Shown here one piece after another: positions 1-10,586 of a DNA stretch of 64,000 bases (position 1 is the first letter of the stretch; every line of letters starts with the position of its first letter). The stretch is from Saccharomycopsis malanga. Taxonomy: Eukaryota > Ascomycota > Saccharomycetes > Ascoideales > Saccharomycopsidaceae. The position numbers were made by a program, and so were the translations under genes. The DNA lies in contig CP025324.1 of assembly GCA_004014935.1 (NCBI GenBank), positions 248,001 through 312,000 of the forward strand. Direction: 5' to 3'. The notes beneath the pieces are model-generated. The model was not told the DNA's origin. It searched no databases and was given only the letters and a program-made list of their open reading frames with translations.

Positions 1-1101
1 CTTAACGCGTATTATAAACAATATGTCGACTCAATACAGTCTTCGTTGATAAACGATTGTCTGGCTAGCCAGAATAATGCCGCTATTCAAAATGTTCAGT
101 ACGAAAGAGCAAATGCTACGATTCTTTCACTTGTGAAAAATGATGAGCTTTGGAAAATGGTGCAATCAATCAGAGATATTGAAGATAGATTTAATAACAA
201 ATTTCATTATGATTGGGTTTTTTTAAATGAAGAAGAGTTTTCCAAAGAATTTATCAATGTCACCTCAACGTTAGTGTCTGGAAAAACACATTATGGTAAA
301 ATTCCCCAAGAACAGTGGTCTTTTCCAGACAATCTTGATATCAACGAGTATCGAAGAGCGAAACTCAACATGATTGATAAAAAAATCATTTATGGGGGTC
401 TTGATTCATACCGTCATATGTGTCGTTTCAACTCTGGCTTCTTCTACAAGCACCCGCTATTGCTGAATTATAAATATTATTGGCGTGTCGAGCCTAATAT
501 CAAGCTCTATTGTGACGTGAACTATGATCCTTTTAAGTTTATGATTGAACACAACAAGTTGTATGGATTTACCATAGCCTTAAAAGAGGTCAAGGAAACA
601 ATTCCAACACTTTGGAAAAATGTGCAAAAGTTTGTCAATGATTTCCCCCAGTATATAGCAAAGGACAATTTACAAAAATTCATTACCAATGATAGTATGA
701 GCCGCTACAACTTGTGCCATTTCTGGTCCAACTTTGAAATTGCAAGTTTAGATTTTTTCCGCTCAGAACCATATGAGAAGTTTTTCGAACAACTTGATAG
801 AACTAATGGATTTTATTACGAAAGATGGGGTGATGCTCCTATTCACTCCATCGCAGTGTCTTTGTTTTTGGATAAAAGCCTGATCCATATGTTTGACGAC
901 TTTGGTTACTATCACAATCCCTACGCATCATGTCCTACCAATATGAATGTGTGGAAACTTAACCGTTGTTCTTGTGACTTTAACAAGGATTTCACCTTTA
1001 GTTTATACAGCTGTGCTTCTTCATATTTCGATATACAAGGAAAACCAAAACCAGATGATTGGAAAAAAAAATCGAAACATGCTGCTCCAATAATTGGATG
1101 A
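1..1101 (+). CDS. KRE2/KTR-family alpha-1,2-mannosyltransferase, 3' part only
   Basis: Glycosyltransferase family 15 enzyme that transfers mannose from GDP-mannose onto O- and N-linked glycans in the Golgi lumen. The frame is open from base 1, so the cytosolic tail, membrane anchor and stem lie outside the window; 366 codons remain. Family signatures are clear: WVFLNEEEF near codon 78, NSGFFYKHP near 144, YWRVEPNIKLYCDV near 160, and YNLCHFWSNFEIA near 236, whose Glu aligns with the proposed catalytic residue of Kre2. The catalytic domain looks complete up to the stop at 1099-1101. The family has many paralogues in each yeast, so I cannot choose between KRE2, KTR1, KTR3 and others. Confidence 0.93.
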   Translation, partial: LNAYYKQYVDSIQSSLINDCLASQNNAAIQNVQYERANATILSLVKNDELWKMVQSIRDIEDRFNNKFHYDWVFLNEEEFSKEFINVTSTLVSGKTHYGKIPQEQWSFPDNLDINEYRRAKLNMIDKKIIYGGLDSYRHMCRFNSGFFYKHPLLLNYKYYWRVEPNIKLYCDVNYDPFKFMIEHNKLYGFTIALKEVKETIPTLWKNVQKFVNDFPQYIAKDNLQKFITNDSMSRYNLCHFWSNFEIASLDFFRSEPYEKFFEQLDRTNGFYYERWGDAPIHSIAVSLFLDKSLIHMFDDFGYYHNPYASCPTNMNVWKLNRCSCDFNKDFTFSLYSCASSYFDIQGKPKPDDWKKKSKHAAPIIG

Positions 1102-2268
1102 TTCAACACATCTAGCGTTTTATTGTATTTCTCTAGGACATATTTTTTTTAATGTCAATTCTAAGTTTTCTTATACACCTTTTTTGATTTGACATCCAGG
1201 GCATAACTTCCATACTACTTCAAAACTGTTCATCATAGTAATACAAATACTTCTGTAACACATGATTATTGCTAAGTTTTATAATGCTGCATACTGGGAC
1301 TTCAACCAATACTGACGTAGGGCTGTAAACTGCTTCATATGTATTAGGGAATGATTTTGAAGTTTAATAATTGAAATTGGAAAAAGTCTGTGTTTACTGA
1401 ATCACCTGTAAATTTTGTTGCTTCAAATGCCGTTTATCTAATTTATCGCATGTGGTACTCATATTACATTGAAAAGTTACGGTTAACAGATGGTGGCTTT
1501 TATGAACATTTCTGGGAAATACACTGTTTTCTTGCGATTTACTTTTAATGAGATCTTTACGACAACTAATTGATAAAGTACTCCTGATTTTCAAGTTGGC
1601 TCGTCCAATATTATTTTTTTTTATTGTGCTATAAATTCACTATACATTTTTGAACCTGTTTTTTTTATAATTTATTTTCTACCTACTTATTTATCCTTTA
1701 CGCTGTTTGTACATTGGTGAAATTATTTTGGGTTCCCCCAAAACGTGTTGAGTTTCCCCACTACAATTAGGAAACAAAATGTACATGTTGCTGAAATCAT
1801 ACTTGATTAACAAGATTTTTAACACAAGCAAAGCAAAAAATATGATACCTCAGTATATTTTTATATTGCTATTCATCTTTTAGTTTGCATTACAGTTACA
1901 ATTGCAGGATTCACTACCATATGGAGTAAACGATGCTAACAATTACTGCTTACTATAGGGCTCATAAACTAACGAAATGGTCCTCTTAGCGTATAGCCCG
2001 CACCCCTACACCAAGCCCATAATACACCCTTACTGGACAATTCCCGCGGAAATCCCTCATTACGTTATGATCCCGCATTCTGTCATGCCTTTTGACCTTA
2101 ACTATGGGGGATCTCGATATAGCAAGTGAAGTGACAGCAGCAACGGCGATGAGCACCGCCACAGCTACTGTGGGGGGTATATGATTAGGTGTTTATTTTG
2201 TTATTATATAAAAGCGAAATTTCCAACTAAAATTCATTATACTACTTAGTGAACAACTAGCAACAACT
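1102..2268. other. intergenic, upstream of F-box gene
   Basis: About 1.17 kb without a convincing gene. It holds T-tracts just after the mannosyltransferase stop, two C-runs 21 bp apart (1735-1739 and 1756-1759) similar to those in the ERG2 promoter, and a moderately GC-rich patch at 2040-2180 before a TATA box. Confidence 0.6.
2206..2215 (+). promoter_or_regulatory. TATA box of F-box gene
   Basis: TATATAAAAG lies about 55-60 nt upstream of the ATG at 2269, a normal yeast TATA-to-start distance. A G-run (2171-2177) lies 30 bp further upstream. Confidence 0.5.
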
Positions 2269-4755
2269 ATGGATATTCCTCGCCCCACCATATTGGACTA
2301 TTCAGGCAGCTCTCCGGTATTCAATCAGTACGGACAGCTGACCGCCTCTTCTAGGTTGCGTCATGACCGTGTTTATAGGACGCCACGTAATGAAACTCCT
2401 CAGGATGGCTCTTTTCTCAGCAATACAAGCAGTGGTAACTTTGCAGAGTTGTTTGGAAATATACAGTCTCATGAAAACACCTTCAGAGAGATTTTTGGTG
2501 TTGATTGTCAGGCCGCTACGCTGGTCAGCGCAGATTCCCAACATGCAGTATACCAGTCTAGTCAAAGCATAGTATCGTTATTACCTGTTGATGTGCTTAA
2601 CAACATTGTATCACATGTTACAGACCAGAATGATTTGGTCAGTTTGAGTAGCACCTGCTCGCTGTTTAATGCCTTGGTAACTCCGGCTCTTTATGAGAAA
2701 ATTCAGATTGTAGACTCCGATGTCGTAGTGAACCACGAAAAGACGAAACACTATCTTAATAACGAATACACATTTCTCAAAGTTTCCAAGCTCAAGTTGT
2801 TGGTCAGAAGTATCATAAACGATTTTAACTTGTTGAACAACTGTATTTCAGAGATTATTTTCTTGACCAATAGTGACAAGCCGTTTTTCAAAGCCCAGCT
2901 AGGGGAGAAGGACGATTCTGACAGTCCAAACTCTAATCCATACGAGATTTTATACGATTTGGTATCCAAATCAAACAACAACTCGTTGACTTTGCTCAAT
3001 TTTGACTTTACTAACTTGCAAACTTTTGGCAATTATCTTACCTTTGTTAAAAACAAATTTTTTCAAAACAACAGAGTAAATTTGTACGAACAGTTCAACT
3101 CTACCCCGTCATCGGCTTCTGCTGTCGCCGAGACTCTCAGTCCAAGTATTGCTAACAAGTTCACTAAACATTTACTGTTTTATCAATTATCTGATCTCAG
3201 CGATTTGAACATCTTGCCACTTTCTATTGGCAAGTTATCTTTTTACAGCAATTACGGAAAAAATTACAATCCAGTCAAGGAATTTCGTCCGAATTATAAC
3301 GGACTTCGAGCATTGTACAACTTGAACTCGTTATACTTGAACTCTTCACAGATAACGAACGAGTTTTTCAGTAAGGTTGCTCCAATATTCCAGCAGGACA
3401 GTTTGGAAAAAGTGCATTTGAAAACTCTTTCGATCACCTATTCACATTTCTTCAATGAGAGCCTGTTAAGGTTCTATGACGTGGCCTCCATTTTTGATCT
3501 CAGCTACTTGCAACATTTGGAAATCAAAGCTAAATGTGTAGGTCGTAATGATTGCGATAATAACTGTTTTGTAGAGTTCTTCCAAGATTGGGATTTCTAC
3601 GATGAGTTAACGGATGGTGATCCAAGTGTCCATTTGCAAGACAATAGTAGTATCACTAGTCGTGAAGACACTAATGATTACCATATTGATACTGCTTTGG
3701 CTGGTCATAACTACACTACATCTAACCAAATGTATTCTCTTAACCCATTGGCTGCTAGTTCATACTGCTACTTCCCTAGTAACTCGTCAGTGAGTGTTGC
3801 TGCTGGACATAAGCATGCCACACATCATCAGCAAGTCAACAAAAACTTTTCAAATATAGAAAAGTTGTCCATTGTCAACAACCATCATTATCCGCTCTCT
3901 CTAAGAACCTTTATGGCTCAAAACCAATACGAAAACTTTGTAGTCAACTACTTGAAACATTTTGTTAACTTGAAGTTTTTGTTTTTGAACTTGCGTGATT
4001 TCGTTGATATAACAGCTAGCTCTAATAATAATGATAACGAACAAGTTAACGAGGATCTTGTATATCGCAAGGTAAGTTTCAAAAAGTCGCGGATAGTCAT
4101 GTTTAAAGAGATTTTGACACTCAAAAAGTTGAAATCTTTGATTATCACCGACTTTTTCCAAAACTGGAGCATTTACCTAGACAATAATTATAACATGCAT
4201 CAATTGAACTATGTAAAACCGCTCAACGCCTGTGACTGCTCCTCGTGTCGTAAAGGCAGAGCAGCCATTCAAGCCTACAGTCTCTTATTCCATAACAATA
4301 CAGACGGTGGAATCGAGAAGATCCAGGACACTGAGCCAAACTTTTTAAATGAAGCTTCAGCGACACAGTACTGTCCGTTTTATTTTGAAGTGTTAGCTCA
4401 GTTGAACAAGAGATTGCCATTTAGTGCATATGCTAAGAACATGACCTCAGGACTAGATGTGCTCAAGTATCCTATCAATGCAGACAGTGAAGGGTTTGTA
4501 TATGATTGTATCCCGCCATCAATGACCAGCAATACAGATGCTGTGAGCCAGTTCAAACTGCATTTTAGGGAAAATATGAAACTGGTGGTTGGGTTAATAA
4601 TCCACGCTGTGCGGCCAGAACTCAAACCTTTGGTGAAAGGCTTGCCTCATTTGGATACATTGGTTTTGGGAGGCATCTACTTTCATGTGGAGCATCTTGC
4701 GGATAAACGGGTGAAAGTCAAGGCGATTTACGATAGTTACGAAGAGATCTTTTAA
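2269..4755 (+). CDS. F-box protein with leucine-rich C-terminal region
   Basis: Predicted substrate receptor of an SCF ubiquitin ligase. Residues about 103-150 read as an F-box: VSLLPVDVLNNIVSHV, then LVSLSSTCSLFNALVTPALY. The remaining 680 residues have irregular leucine-rich segments (SKLKLLVRSI, LSIVNNHHYPLSL, LKFLFLNLRDF) like those of yeast F-box/LRR proteins, plus a CDCSSCRKG cysteine cluster near residue 653 that could bind a metal. The ATG at 2269 is the first in frame and sits downstream of a TATA box. The Leu in CSLFNAL is encoded by CTG at a place where F-box proteins often carry a small polar residue. The substrate is unknown and I assign no orthologue. Confidence 0.8.
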   Translation: MDIPRPTILDYSGSSPVFNQYGQLTASSRLRHDRVYRTPRNETPQDGSFLSNTSSGNFAELFGNIQSHENTFREIFGVDCQAATLVSADSQHAVYQSSQSIVSLLPVDVLNNIVSHVTDQNDLVSLSSTCSLFNALVTPALYEKIQIVDSDVVVNHEKTKHYLNNEYTFLKVSKLKLLVRSIINDFNLLNNCISEIIFLTNSDKPFFKAQLGEKDDSDSPNSNPYEILYDLVSKSNNNSLTLLNFDFTNLQTFGNYLTFVKNKFFQNNRVNLYEQFNSTPSSASAVAETLSPSIANKFTKHLLFYQLSDLSDLNILPLSIGKLSFYSNYGKNYNPVKEFRPNYNGLRALYNLNSLYLNSSQITNEFFSKVAPIFQQDSLEKVHLKTLSITYSHFFNESLLRFYDVASIFDLSYLQHLEIKAKCVGRNDCDNNCFVEFFQDWDFYDELTDGDPSVHLQDNSSITSREDTNDYHIDTALAGHNYTTSNQMYSLNPLAASSYCYFPSNSSVSVAAGHKHATHHQQVNKNFSNIEKLSIVNNHHYPLSLRTFMAQNQYENFVVNYLKHFVNLKFLFLNLRDFVDITASSNNNDNEQVNEDLVYRKVSFKKSRIVMFKEILTLKKLKSLIITDFFQNWSIYLDNNYNMHQLNYVKPLNACDCSSCRKGRAAIQAYSLLFHNNTDGGIEKIQDTEPNFLNEASATQYCPFYFEVLAQLNKRLPFSAYAKNMTSGLDVLKYPINADSEGFVYDCIPPSMTSNTDAVSQFKLHFRENMKLVVGLIIHAVRPELKPLVKGLPHLDTLVLGGIYFHVEHLADKRVKVKAIYDSYEEIF

Positions 4756-5238
4756 GAGTTTCTCCAAAATTCGAGATTTTACCTACCTATTTGAGATAAG
4801 TTTTTCACACATCGCAGGGGTCTTCCCCCTTGCACCTCTTAAAAAAAAAAGTTTCAAAAGTTTTTAAGCTAATGATCTGCTATGAAAAAATAAAAGAAAA
4901 ACAAGGATTAATGATTTTTTATAATTTTGCATTAAATATAAATACCATTGTTTTTTATTTGGAACTGTCTGCATTGAACTATATGTTAATTCTTATCAAG
5001 AATGTGTAATCAATGATGTGTACTGGTTATTAATCTTTATCTTAGGATGTCCAAAGGGGTAATTGTTTTTAAGGATATCAGTTTTAAAAATAAGGAATAA
5101 TAAAACTTCTACAATCAAATAAAGCACTAGATGTAAAATATACTTTTATAAAGAAATAAAGGGCGTAAAAGGGAGTTCGTAAAACTGAAAATTGTAAGCA
5201 TACCAAAACTAATCATGAGAGAGAAAAAACTGGAAGGA
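4756..5238. other. convergent 3' region
   Basis: 483 bp between the stops of the F-box gene and the aldehyde dehydrogenase gene. Very AT-rich with A- and T-tracts (4841-4850, 4914-4922); probably contains both polyadenylation regions. No gene seen. Confidence 0.6.
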
Positions 5239-6732
5239 TTATTTTTCAAATTCTTTCAAATCAAGCTTAATGCGGACAGCCTTGGTCTGGGTGTAACTAT
5301 CCAAGACCTCAGCACCCATTTCTCTGCCAATACCAGACATCTTGTAACCTCCGAAAGGCGCAGTTTGGTGGAAGTCATTGTAGGTGTTGATCCAGATGGT
5401 ACCTGATTCAATCAATTTGGAAACAGCCAAAGCTTTATTAACATCGGCGGTGTGGATACCAGCAGCCAAGCCGAATTGCGAATCGTTGGCTTTTTCGATG
5501 ACTTCGTTGACAGTATCAAACTTGGAGATTGTAAGAACAGGGCCGAAGATTTCTTCCTTAACAATCTTCATATCTTCCTTGACATCGGTGAAAACAGTTG
5601 GTTTAACAAAGTAACCTTTATTACCGATTCTTTCACCACCAGTCAAAATGTGAGCACCTTCTTTTTTACCAATGTCAATGTAATCCAAAACGGTTTTGAA
5701 TTGGCCTTCGGTGGTTTGAGCACCTTGGAAAACACCTTCTTCAAATGGGTTACCAACCTTGAGCTCTTCAATCTGGGTCTTAAGCTCCTTAAGCAAAGAG
5801 TCATAAATTCCAGATTGAACATAAGCTCTGGAACCAGCACAACAGACCTCACCAGAGTTGAAAAAGATACCGGTGATCAAGTTTTGAACAGTTTGTTTTA
5901 AGTTGGCATCATTAAAAACAATGTTAGGAGACTTACCACCCAATTCCAAAGTGACTTTCTTCAAGCCATGTTGAGCAGCACCCGCAGCAATACCAACACC
6001 AACCTCGGTGGAACCAGTGAAAGCAATCTTTTTAATCTTAGGATGTTCGATGATGGCATTACCACATTTTCTTCCCGAGCCTGGAACAATGTTGACCACC
6101 CCAGGAGGAATACCTGCTTCCTTGACCAAGGTTGCGGCGTAAAGAGCAGAAAGAGGAGTGGCACTGGCTGGTTTCAAAACAGCAGTATTACCAGTGGCAA
6201 TGGCAGGACCAATTTTCCAGGCCCACATCAACAATGGGAAGTTCCATGGAATGATTTGACCAACAACACCTAATGGCTCACGGCGAGTATAAGTAAAATG
6301 GGTCTTGCCAGTATCAATGGTTCTGCCGTCAACCTTGTCAGCCCAACCAGCAACAGACTTGATATAGTTGATAACCAATCCAACATCATGTCTAGAACAA
6401 AGAAGAGACTTACCGTTGTCCAAAGAGTCGATTTCAGCCAAAGTCTCTTGGTTTTTCTCCAACAATTCAGCCAACTTCAAAAGAGCATTCACTCTTACAA
6501 TCGGATCAACTTGACTCCACTCTTTGAAGGCTTTGGAAGCAGCCTCAACAGCAATGTCCACATCCTCGGCGCCAGCTTCTTCTAACTGAACAATCAATTC
6601 TTCAGTAGAAGGATTGACCACATCAAACTTCTTGCCTGATTTGGCAGCAACAAACTCGTTGTTAATGAACAACCCGGTTGGCTGCTTCACTTTATGACCG
6701 TTAGGAAAAGTGATCTCTTGGAAAAACGACAT
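5239..6732 (-). CDS. aldehyde dehydrogenase, cytosolic type
   Basis: NAD(P)+-dependent aldehyde dehydrogenase of 497 residues, oxidising acetaldehyde or related aldehydes to acids. The fold signature is complete: [23 protein letters not shown], the general-base motif LELGGKSPN near residue 267, the catalytic cysteine in [10 protein letters not shown] near residue 299, and EEIFGPV and [13 protein letters not shown] near the C-terminus. I chose the ATG at 6732 ([12 protein letters not shown]): the 21 codons before it in the same frame contain no ATG, and the encoded N-terminus shows no mitochondrial presequence. That places it with the cytosolic ALD6/ALD2/ALD3 group, not ALD4/5; substrate and cofactor cannot be read from sequence. 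Confidence 0.95.
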   Translation of the reverse strand: MSFFQEITFPNGHKVKQPTGLFINNEFVAAKSGKKFDVVNPSTEELIVQLEEAGAEDVDIAVEAASKAFKEWSQVDPIVRVNALLKLAELLEKNQETLAEIDSLDNGKSLLCSRHDVGLVINYIKSVAGWADKVDGRTIDTGKTHFTYTRREPLGVVGQIIPWNFPLLMWAWKIGPAIATGNTAVLKPASATPLSALYAATLVKEAGIPPGVVNIVPGSGRKCGNAIIEHPKIKKIAFTGSTEVGVGIAAGAAQHGLKKVTLELGGKSPNIVFNDANLKQTVQNLITGIFFNSGEVCCAGSRAYVQSGIYDSLLKELKTQIEELKVGNPFEEGVFQGAQTTEGQFKTVLDYIDIGKKEGAHILTGGERIGNKGYFVKPTVFTDVKEDMKIVKEEIFGPVLTISKFDTVNEVIEKANDSQFGLAAGIHTADVNKALAVSKLIESGTIWINTYNDFHQTAPFGGYKMSGIGREMGAEVLDSYTQTKAVRIKLDLKEFEK

Positions 6733-6869
6733 TTCAACAATATAAAATAAAAAGATAAATAGGTATGGATAGTAAAAGCAGAAAACATATTGCAAAATAT
6801 GGGAATATCAGCACATATTTATACTGTCTCTCTACTTAGTAACAGCAACCGTTTTACTAGCATAAAGAT

Positions 6870-6996
6870 ACCCGTGTTCCGTGTCCAACAGCACCAACGT
6901 TCGAAGCCTCCGATGGATTATTAATTGTTGGGGTTCCAGTAAAGTCTAAAAACTACCAAACGTCACTAGTGTCTCCAGGAGTCCGAAAACACGGGT
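6870..6996. promoter_or_regulatory. inverted repeat in aldehyde dehydrogenase promoter
   Basis: ACCCGTGTTCCG at 6870-6881 is mirrored by CGAAAACACGGGT at 6984-6996. The shared core ACCCGTGTT/AACACGGGT is a perfect inverted pair about 140 and 260 bp upstream of the ATG, as expected for a dimeric activator site. No factor is assigned. Confidence 0.4.
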
Positions 6997-7787
6997 GTCT
7001 ATCATTTTAATCTTTTCCATCCTCTTTTGGTTATACACCTTACGTTTTTGCTATTCTCTACGTATCTTTGCTGTCCACTCCGCGGCCTTACTATCCACAA
7101 TAAAACGCCAACTACTAACTAAAAACACAATTTTCTGACGATTTACTGCTCATTCTACACTTACTTCACCTATAATGATCTAATGGTGAACACCAGGATC
7201 AGACAATATACTAGCATTCATTTTGAATGTCGTACAGCACTGCGGGGCATTCACACGCATTGGCGGAGGGTAGGGTAATCCTCACGTGAAGCAATCTAAT
7301 GCAGGATCATGCGCTGCGCTGCTTACATGCAATCTGGGGTTAGATATCTGATTGGCTCAAGCTTCCGAATTATGGCAAAATAGAAAGCAGTTTTGCCATT
7401 GGACAACTTGTATGGTGGGCACTGATCTTTTAATGCCACCAGAGTTAACTTAGTGGATAGTGTTTGGTGGAAAAGGCTTGCTTTTGTTTCTTTTACACCG
7501 GTTCAGCAGAAATTTGGAGTAATCATTCAAGCAAACAAGAAGTAACATTGGTTATGCATTGTCACATTATGATGCTGTTAATCTGTAAAACGACTAGGGT
7601 GTTGATTAATATCTATCCCGGGACGTGGTGGGCCCTATTGGGAAATACCGAAATAGGAGGCACGGCTGAACAGAGATCCGGGGAGCGCGGGGCATGGGCA
7701 CCATGAGGGGGTGGGCTTAACGCCGAGAGGCTGAATACCCGACCGTTGGTGCGTGGGCCAACAATTTCGGTTGGCGGTGATAAGAAG

Positions 7788-7848
7788 CAGGGTTGTATTA
7801 AGTTTTGTAAGAAGTATTGTGATACTTATACAACCCTGTTATAACAGG
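7788..7848. repeat. nested hairpins (imperfect stem plus perfect palindrome)
   Basis: CAGGGTTGTAT (7788-7798) pairs with ATACAACCCTG (7828-7838), and the pairing extends inward to a 15 bp stem with one bulged base. The right arm overlaps CCTGTTATAACAGG (7835-7848), a perfect 14 bp palindrome. It follows a GC-rich island, which is unusual in this AT-rich DNA. Confidence 0.6.
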
Positions 7849-8120
7849 CTCTTTTGCATACTGTGGAGTTAATATTTTGGTACAGTTCCTATATAAGTGC
7901 TGTGTTTGAACGTAGTAAAAGGTTGTGAGGAAACTCCTTTGGTAGGAACAGAATATTCCTCTTATTCAATCTTGAGTCTTTGGTACTTGTAGGTTTGTAA
8001 AAAAATATATGCTATACCTCGTGGTACTTTTTGGCATTTTCTCAGAAAAGAATATTTATTTTGAATGAATAGTTGTGAGGTAGAACTATTTAGGCATTCT
8101 TTCTGATTCTTACGCAGCTA

Positions 8121-8203
8121 TATTTTATTTTATATTTCACACGTTTAGTACAAGTGTATTTTATTTTATATTTCACACGTTTAGTACAAGTGTATTTTAT
8201 TTT
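8121..8203. repeat. 36 bp tandem repeat, 2.3 copies
   Basis: Two identical 36 bp units start at 8121 and 8157, followed by the first 11 bp of a third. The unit contains TTTCACACGTTTAGTACAAG. The identity of the copies suggests recent duplication. Confidence 0.85.
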
Positions 8204-8693
8204 CCTCAAAGCTTTTTTTCTTTAAGTTCTATCTAATATGTTCTTACATGACTTTCTTGCCTTACACTTTGAGTATCAGAATTTGTTAGTTTGTAAAAGT
8301 ACATTTTATTTTACAGCCTTATATTGTATGACGATTTTTGATAGTGTCTAGAGCTTACAGTACACCTTTTTAAAAATGATTGAAGCTTTGCATTTCTAAT
8401 GTTTTTGTTAAACTAGTAAAGGGATGTTAACGTGAGCCAAAAATGGCACTTACATGAACAATCAAAATTTTGTTCGTTGTGTTAGCATTGATGTAATATA
8501 ATATCATATGACCAATACGGCTTGATAGTATCATAATATTAATAATGAAGCTAGAGATCATTTGGGTGTACCTACAAGTATCGGACTCCAACACTTGTAT
8601 TGTACACTCAACCTGGCATTATTACGTCGCTATCCAAATGAAACAGTCTAATATCAGCTTTTAATTAAGTGCAGGTGAGACAAGCTTATGCTA

Positions 8694-8725
8694 GTGAAGC
8701 AGTGAAGCAGTGAAGCAGTGAAGCA
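8694..8725. repeat. 8 bp minisatellite, 4 copies
   Basis: Four exact copies of GTGAAGCA in noncoding DNA downstream of STE18. Confidence 0.85.
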
Positions 8726-8940
8726 GCACCAAAGCGTCCAGGACTAATCAAAGATGAAATTCCCAACTATATTGCCAGTTGTTATTCGAATGGAAGATTC
8801 TGTAGAATAATTAAACTAAAGTTCAATCTTTATAGAAGATTGCCCAAACTTGCAGGTTTCAGGTAATCTGAGACACACAGTATTAGTAGGTGTGGCCAAA
8901 ACCACCAAGACACTTTTGTATGCTAAAATGAGGCGAAGTA

Positions 8941-9303
8941 TTAGACAATACAACAGCATCCTGCCTTAGCAGAGCTGGTTTTGTTGGACAAAGGCCGTAG
9001 TCTGGTGCCCTCGTAGTATGGGTTATTCAAATAATCTTGTGTTTTGGCCGAAGAACTGTCTGAGGATGAACTGTAAAGGAACGGCTCTTCTTTGGCATTG
9101 GTGTAATCAATAAAATTGTAGGCGGCATTCAGAACATGTATATTGTTCTTTCGAAGAGCTTCTTTCATCTGAGTGTTTTCAGCAGTCACTCGTTTGAGCT
9201 TCACTAGTATGATCTTCTGTTGTGCATTTTTGACTCGTGGACCATTCATTTCAGCAGCTCCAATCTGACCATAAACAACTCGTAACGATACAACTGGAAA
9301 CAT
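8941..9303 (-). CDS. STE18: heterotrimeric G-protein gamma subunit (pheromone pathway)
   Basis: Partner of the beta subunit Ste4, anchoring G-beta-gamma to the plasma membrane for mating-pheromone signalling. Recognised from the Ste18 core: IILVKLKRVTAENTQMKEAL followed by LNAAYNFIDYT, matching the yeast pattern of basic coiled coil then NA-x(4)-INYT. The C-terminus CCCIV gives a CAAX prenylation box (CCIV) preceded by a Cys that can be palmitoylated, as in S. cerevisiae Ste18 (CCTLM). The reading frame gives 120 residues from the ATG at 9303. A TATATATA at 9313-9320 lies only about 10 nt upstream of that ATG, so the next ATG at 9249 (102 residues, MNGPRVKNAQQK) may be the real start. The gene stands alone between large intergenic regions. 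Confidence 0.88.
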   Translation of the reverse strand: MFPVVSLRVVYGQIGAAEMNGPRVKNAQQKIILVKLKRVTAENTQMKEALRKNNIHVLNAAYNFIDYTNAKEEPFLYSSSSDSSSAKTQDYLNNPYYEGTRLRPLSNKTSSAKAGCCCIV

Positions 9304-10586
9304 GTACCGTTCTATATATACTGAGAGAGAAAGAGTGCCCCAATTGAAGAAACTGTCGCTCGTATCCAGTCTTGAAAGGAGGCCCCAAGATGCCCTGGGT
9401 TTTTCAGTTTAGTCTTTCCGTTAACAATAAACAATAGCATAGTTAGTAGATTAGCCCTATTGTCAACAATGACAGACACCAATTATGATGTCTGATTGTC
9501 AATACGGCCCTAACGAGACGAATCCTAGTTGTGGAGTGATCTACGACTTTTTCCCAATGGATCGCCAGAACCCAATACGTCAAATATGCCATACTGGAGT
9601 TGCGAAGATACAATTCCAGGTGATTCAAAAATTTTAACAGGAATGCAGAGAAAGTGATGTGATTCTTACAATATGGCTCTTTTATTTGTTATTTGAGGCT
9701 CTCAAAGTGTTACCACTTTGAGCAACTACAATTTAATACAACAAAGGGATATCCAAAGCATCATTCCCGTGTATCTTTTGATCTTATTTCATATTTAAGC
9801 AAATCGTTTTATACTTGTAAATAATTAATCAAATCCAGAAAATGCCGGCTTCTACCGCGGCCCTCACGTGAGAATATAGGGTTTGCCACACAATACATGT
9901 CATGTATAAAGATGCAATGCAATGCAATACTATGCATGCAGTCAAATGTAGGTACTCATATAGCTGCACCTTTAGTTGTACTACCCACGCCCAAAACTCG
10001 TCTCCAAAGACAGCACCAAAGCGTCAGCCAAGGTTTGGATGTAGTTTCTAACTTTGGAAACTCGCAAAATATATCCACATTTTGTGTGGGATGGTCAGCT
10101 CCGTGGCAATATTAAATATTTAGACGAGAGCCTTTTGGCTTTAGGGTATTCAAATCTGCAGGTCCGTTTTCACAGTAGGCAAATTTGCAGATTTTCTAGC
10201 AAGAAGACAAATGGGTGGAGGGACGGTGGGGGACCAGCATGTATTATATATAACCAGCTGATTTCTCACTTTTCTTATAAGTTTTTTGAATAATTTGAAT
10301 CAAAATGCAAAAGATTTGTATTGGCGACTAGCAGATTTTGTAGCATCGCAAAGAACAACAGAATAAAACAAAAATAGAATTGAAACAACTCATGAGGAAT
10401 ATTTGAAAGGAGCCATGTATAGTATAGGAAACATAGTATAAGGCAGAAGCCCAAGAAGGTTAAAGACTAATAATGATAGTAATAACGCCAAACAAGTGAG
10501 TAAAGTTAAACTTTTTCAAGTGCCATAAAGAAATAAAAAAAATGCAGCATGTATGAGAAAAAAAATGTAACAAAATATCACCAAAA
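9304..10586. other. STE18 upstream region
   Basis: 1.28 kb with no protein gene. It contains the palindrome CTCACGTGAG (9863-9872, a bHLH/Cbf1-type core), a TGCAA-repeat patch near 9912, and a promoter-like arrangement on the + strand at 10152-10253. Short frames at 9443-9628 and 9897-10293 look random. Confidence 0.55.
10152..10253 (+). promoter_or_regulatory. promoter-like element pointing away from STE18
   Basis: A perfect 9 bp inverted repeat, AAATCTGCA (10152-10160) and TGCAGATTT (10186-10194), is followed by TATTATATATAA (10242-10253) on the + strand. No + strand gene follows; the first downstream ATG opens only 8 codons. It could drive a noncoding transcript antisense to the 524-residue gene, or simply be AT-rich sequence. 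Confidence 0.3.

Larger units (their letters stand above)
6733..8940. other. 2.2 kb gene-poor intergenic region
   Basis: Upstream of the aldehyde dehydrogenase and downstream of STE18. No credible protein gene; the longest frame (7464-7706) has no ATG-supported family match. It contains an inverted repeat in the dehydrogenase promoter, a CACGTG site near 7283, a GC-rich island at 7610-7760 followed by nested hairpins, and two tandem repeats, all listed separately. Confidence 0.6.

Noticed and set aside
7464-7706. 80-codon frame upstream of the aldehyde dehydrogenase
   Set aside because: Cys/Trp-rich random-looking translation that ends in the GC island; no homologous pattern.
8724-10025. Exact 15 bp match CAGCACCAAAGCGTC on both sides of STE18
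   Set aside because: Matches of this length are expected about once or twice by chance in a 64 kb window; no longer homology surrounds them.
10110-10150. GCCTTTTGGCTTTAG resembling the 5' stem of U2 snRNA
   Set aside because: The branch-recognition GTAGTA and the following conserved U2 sequence are absent.
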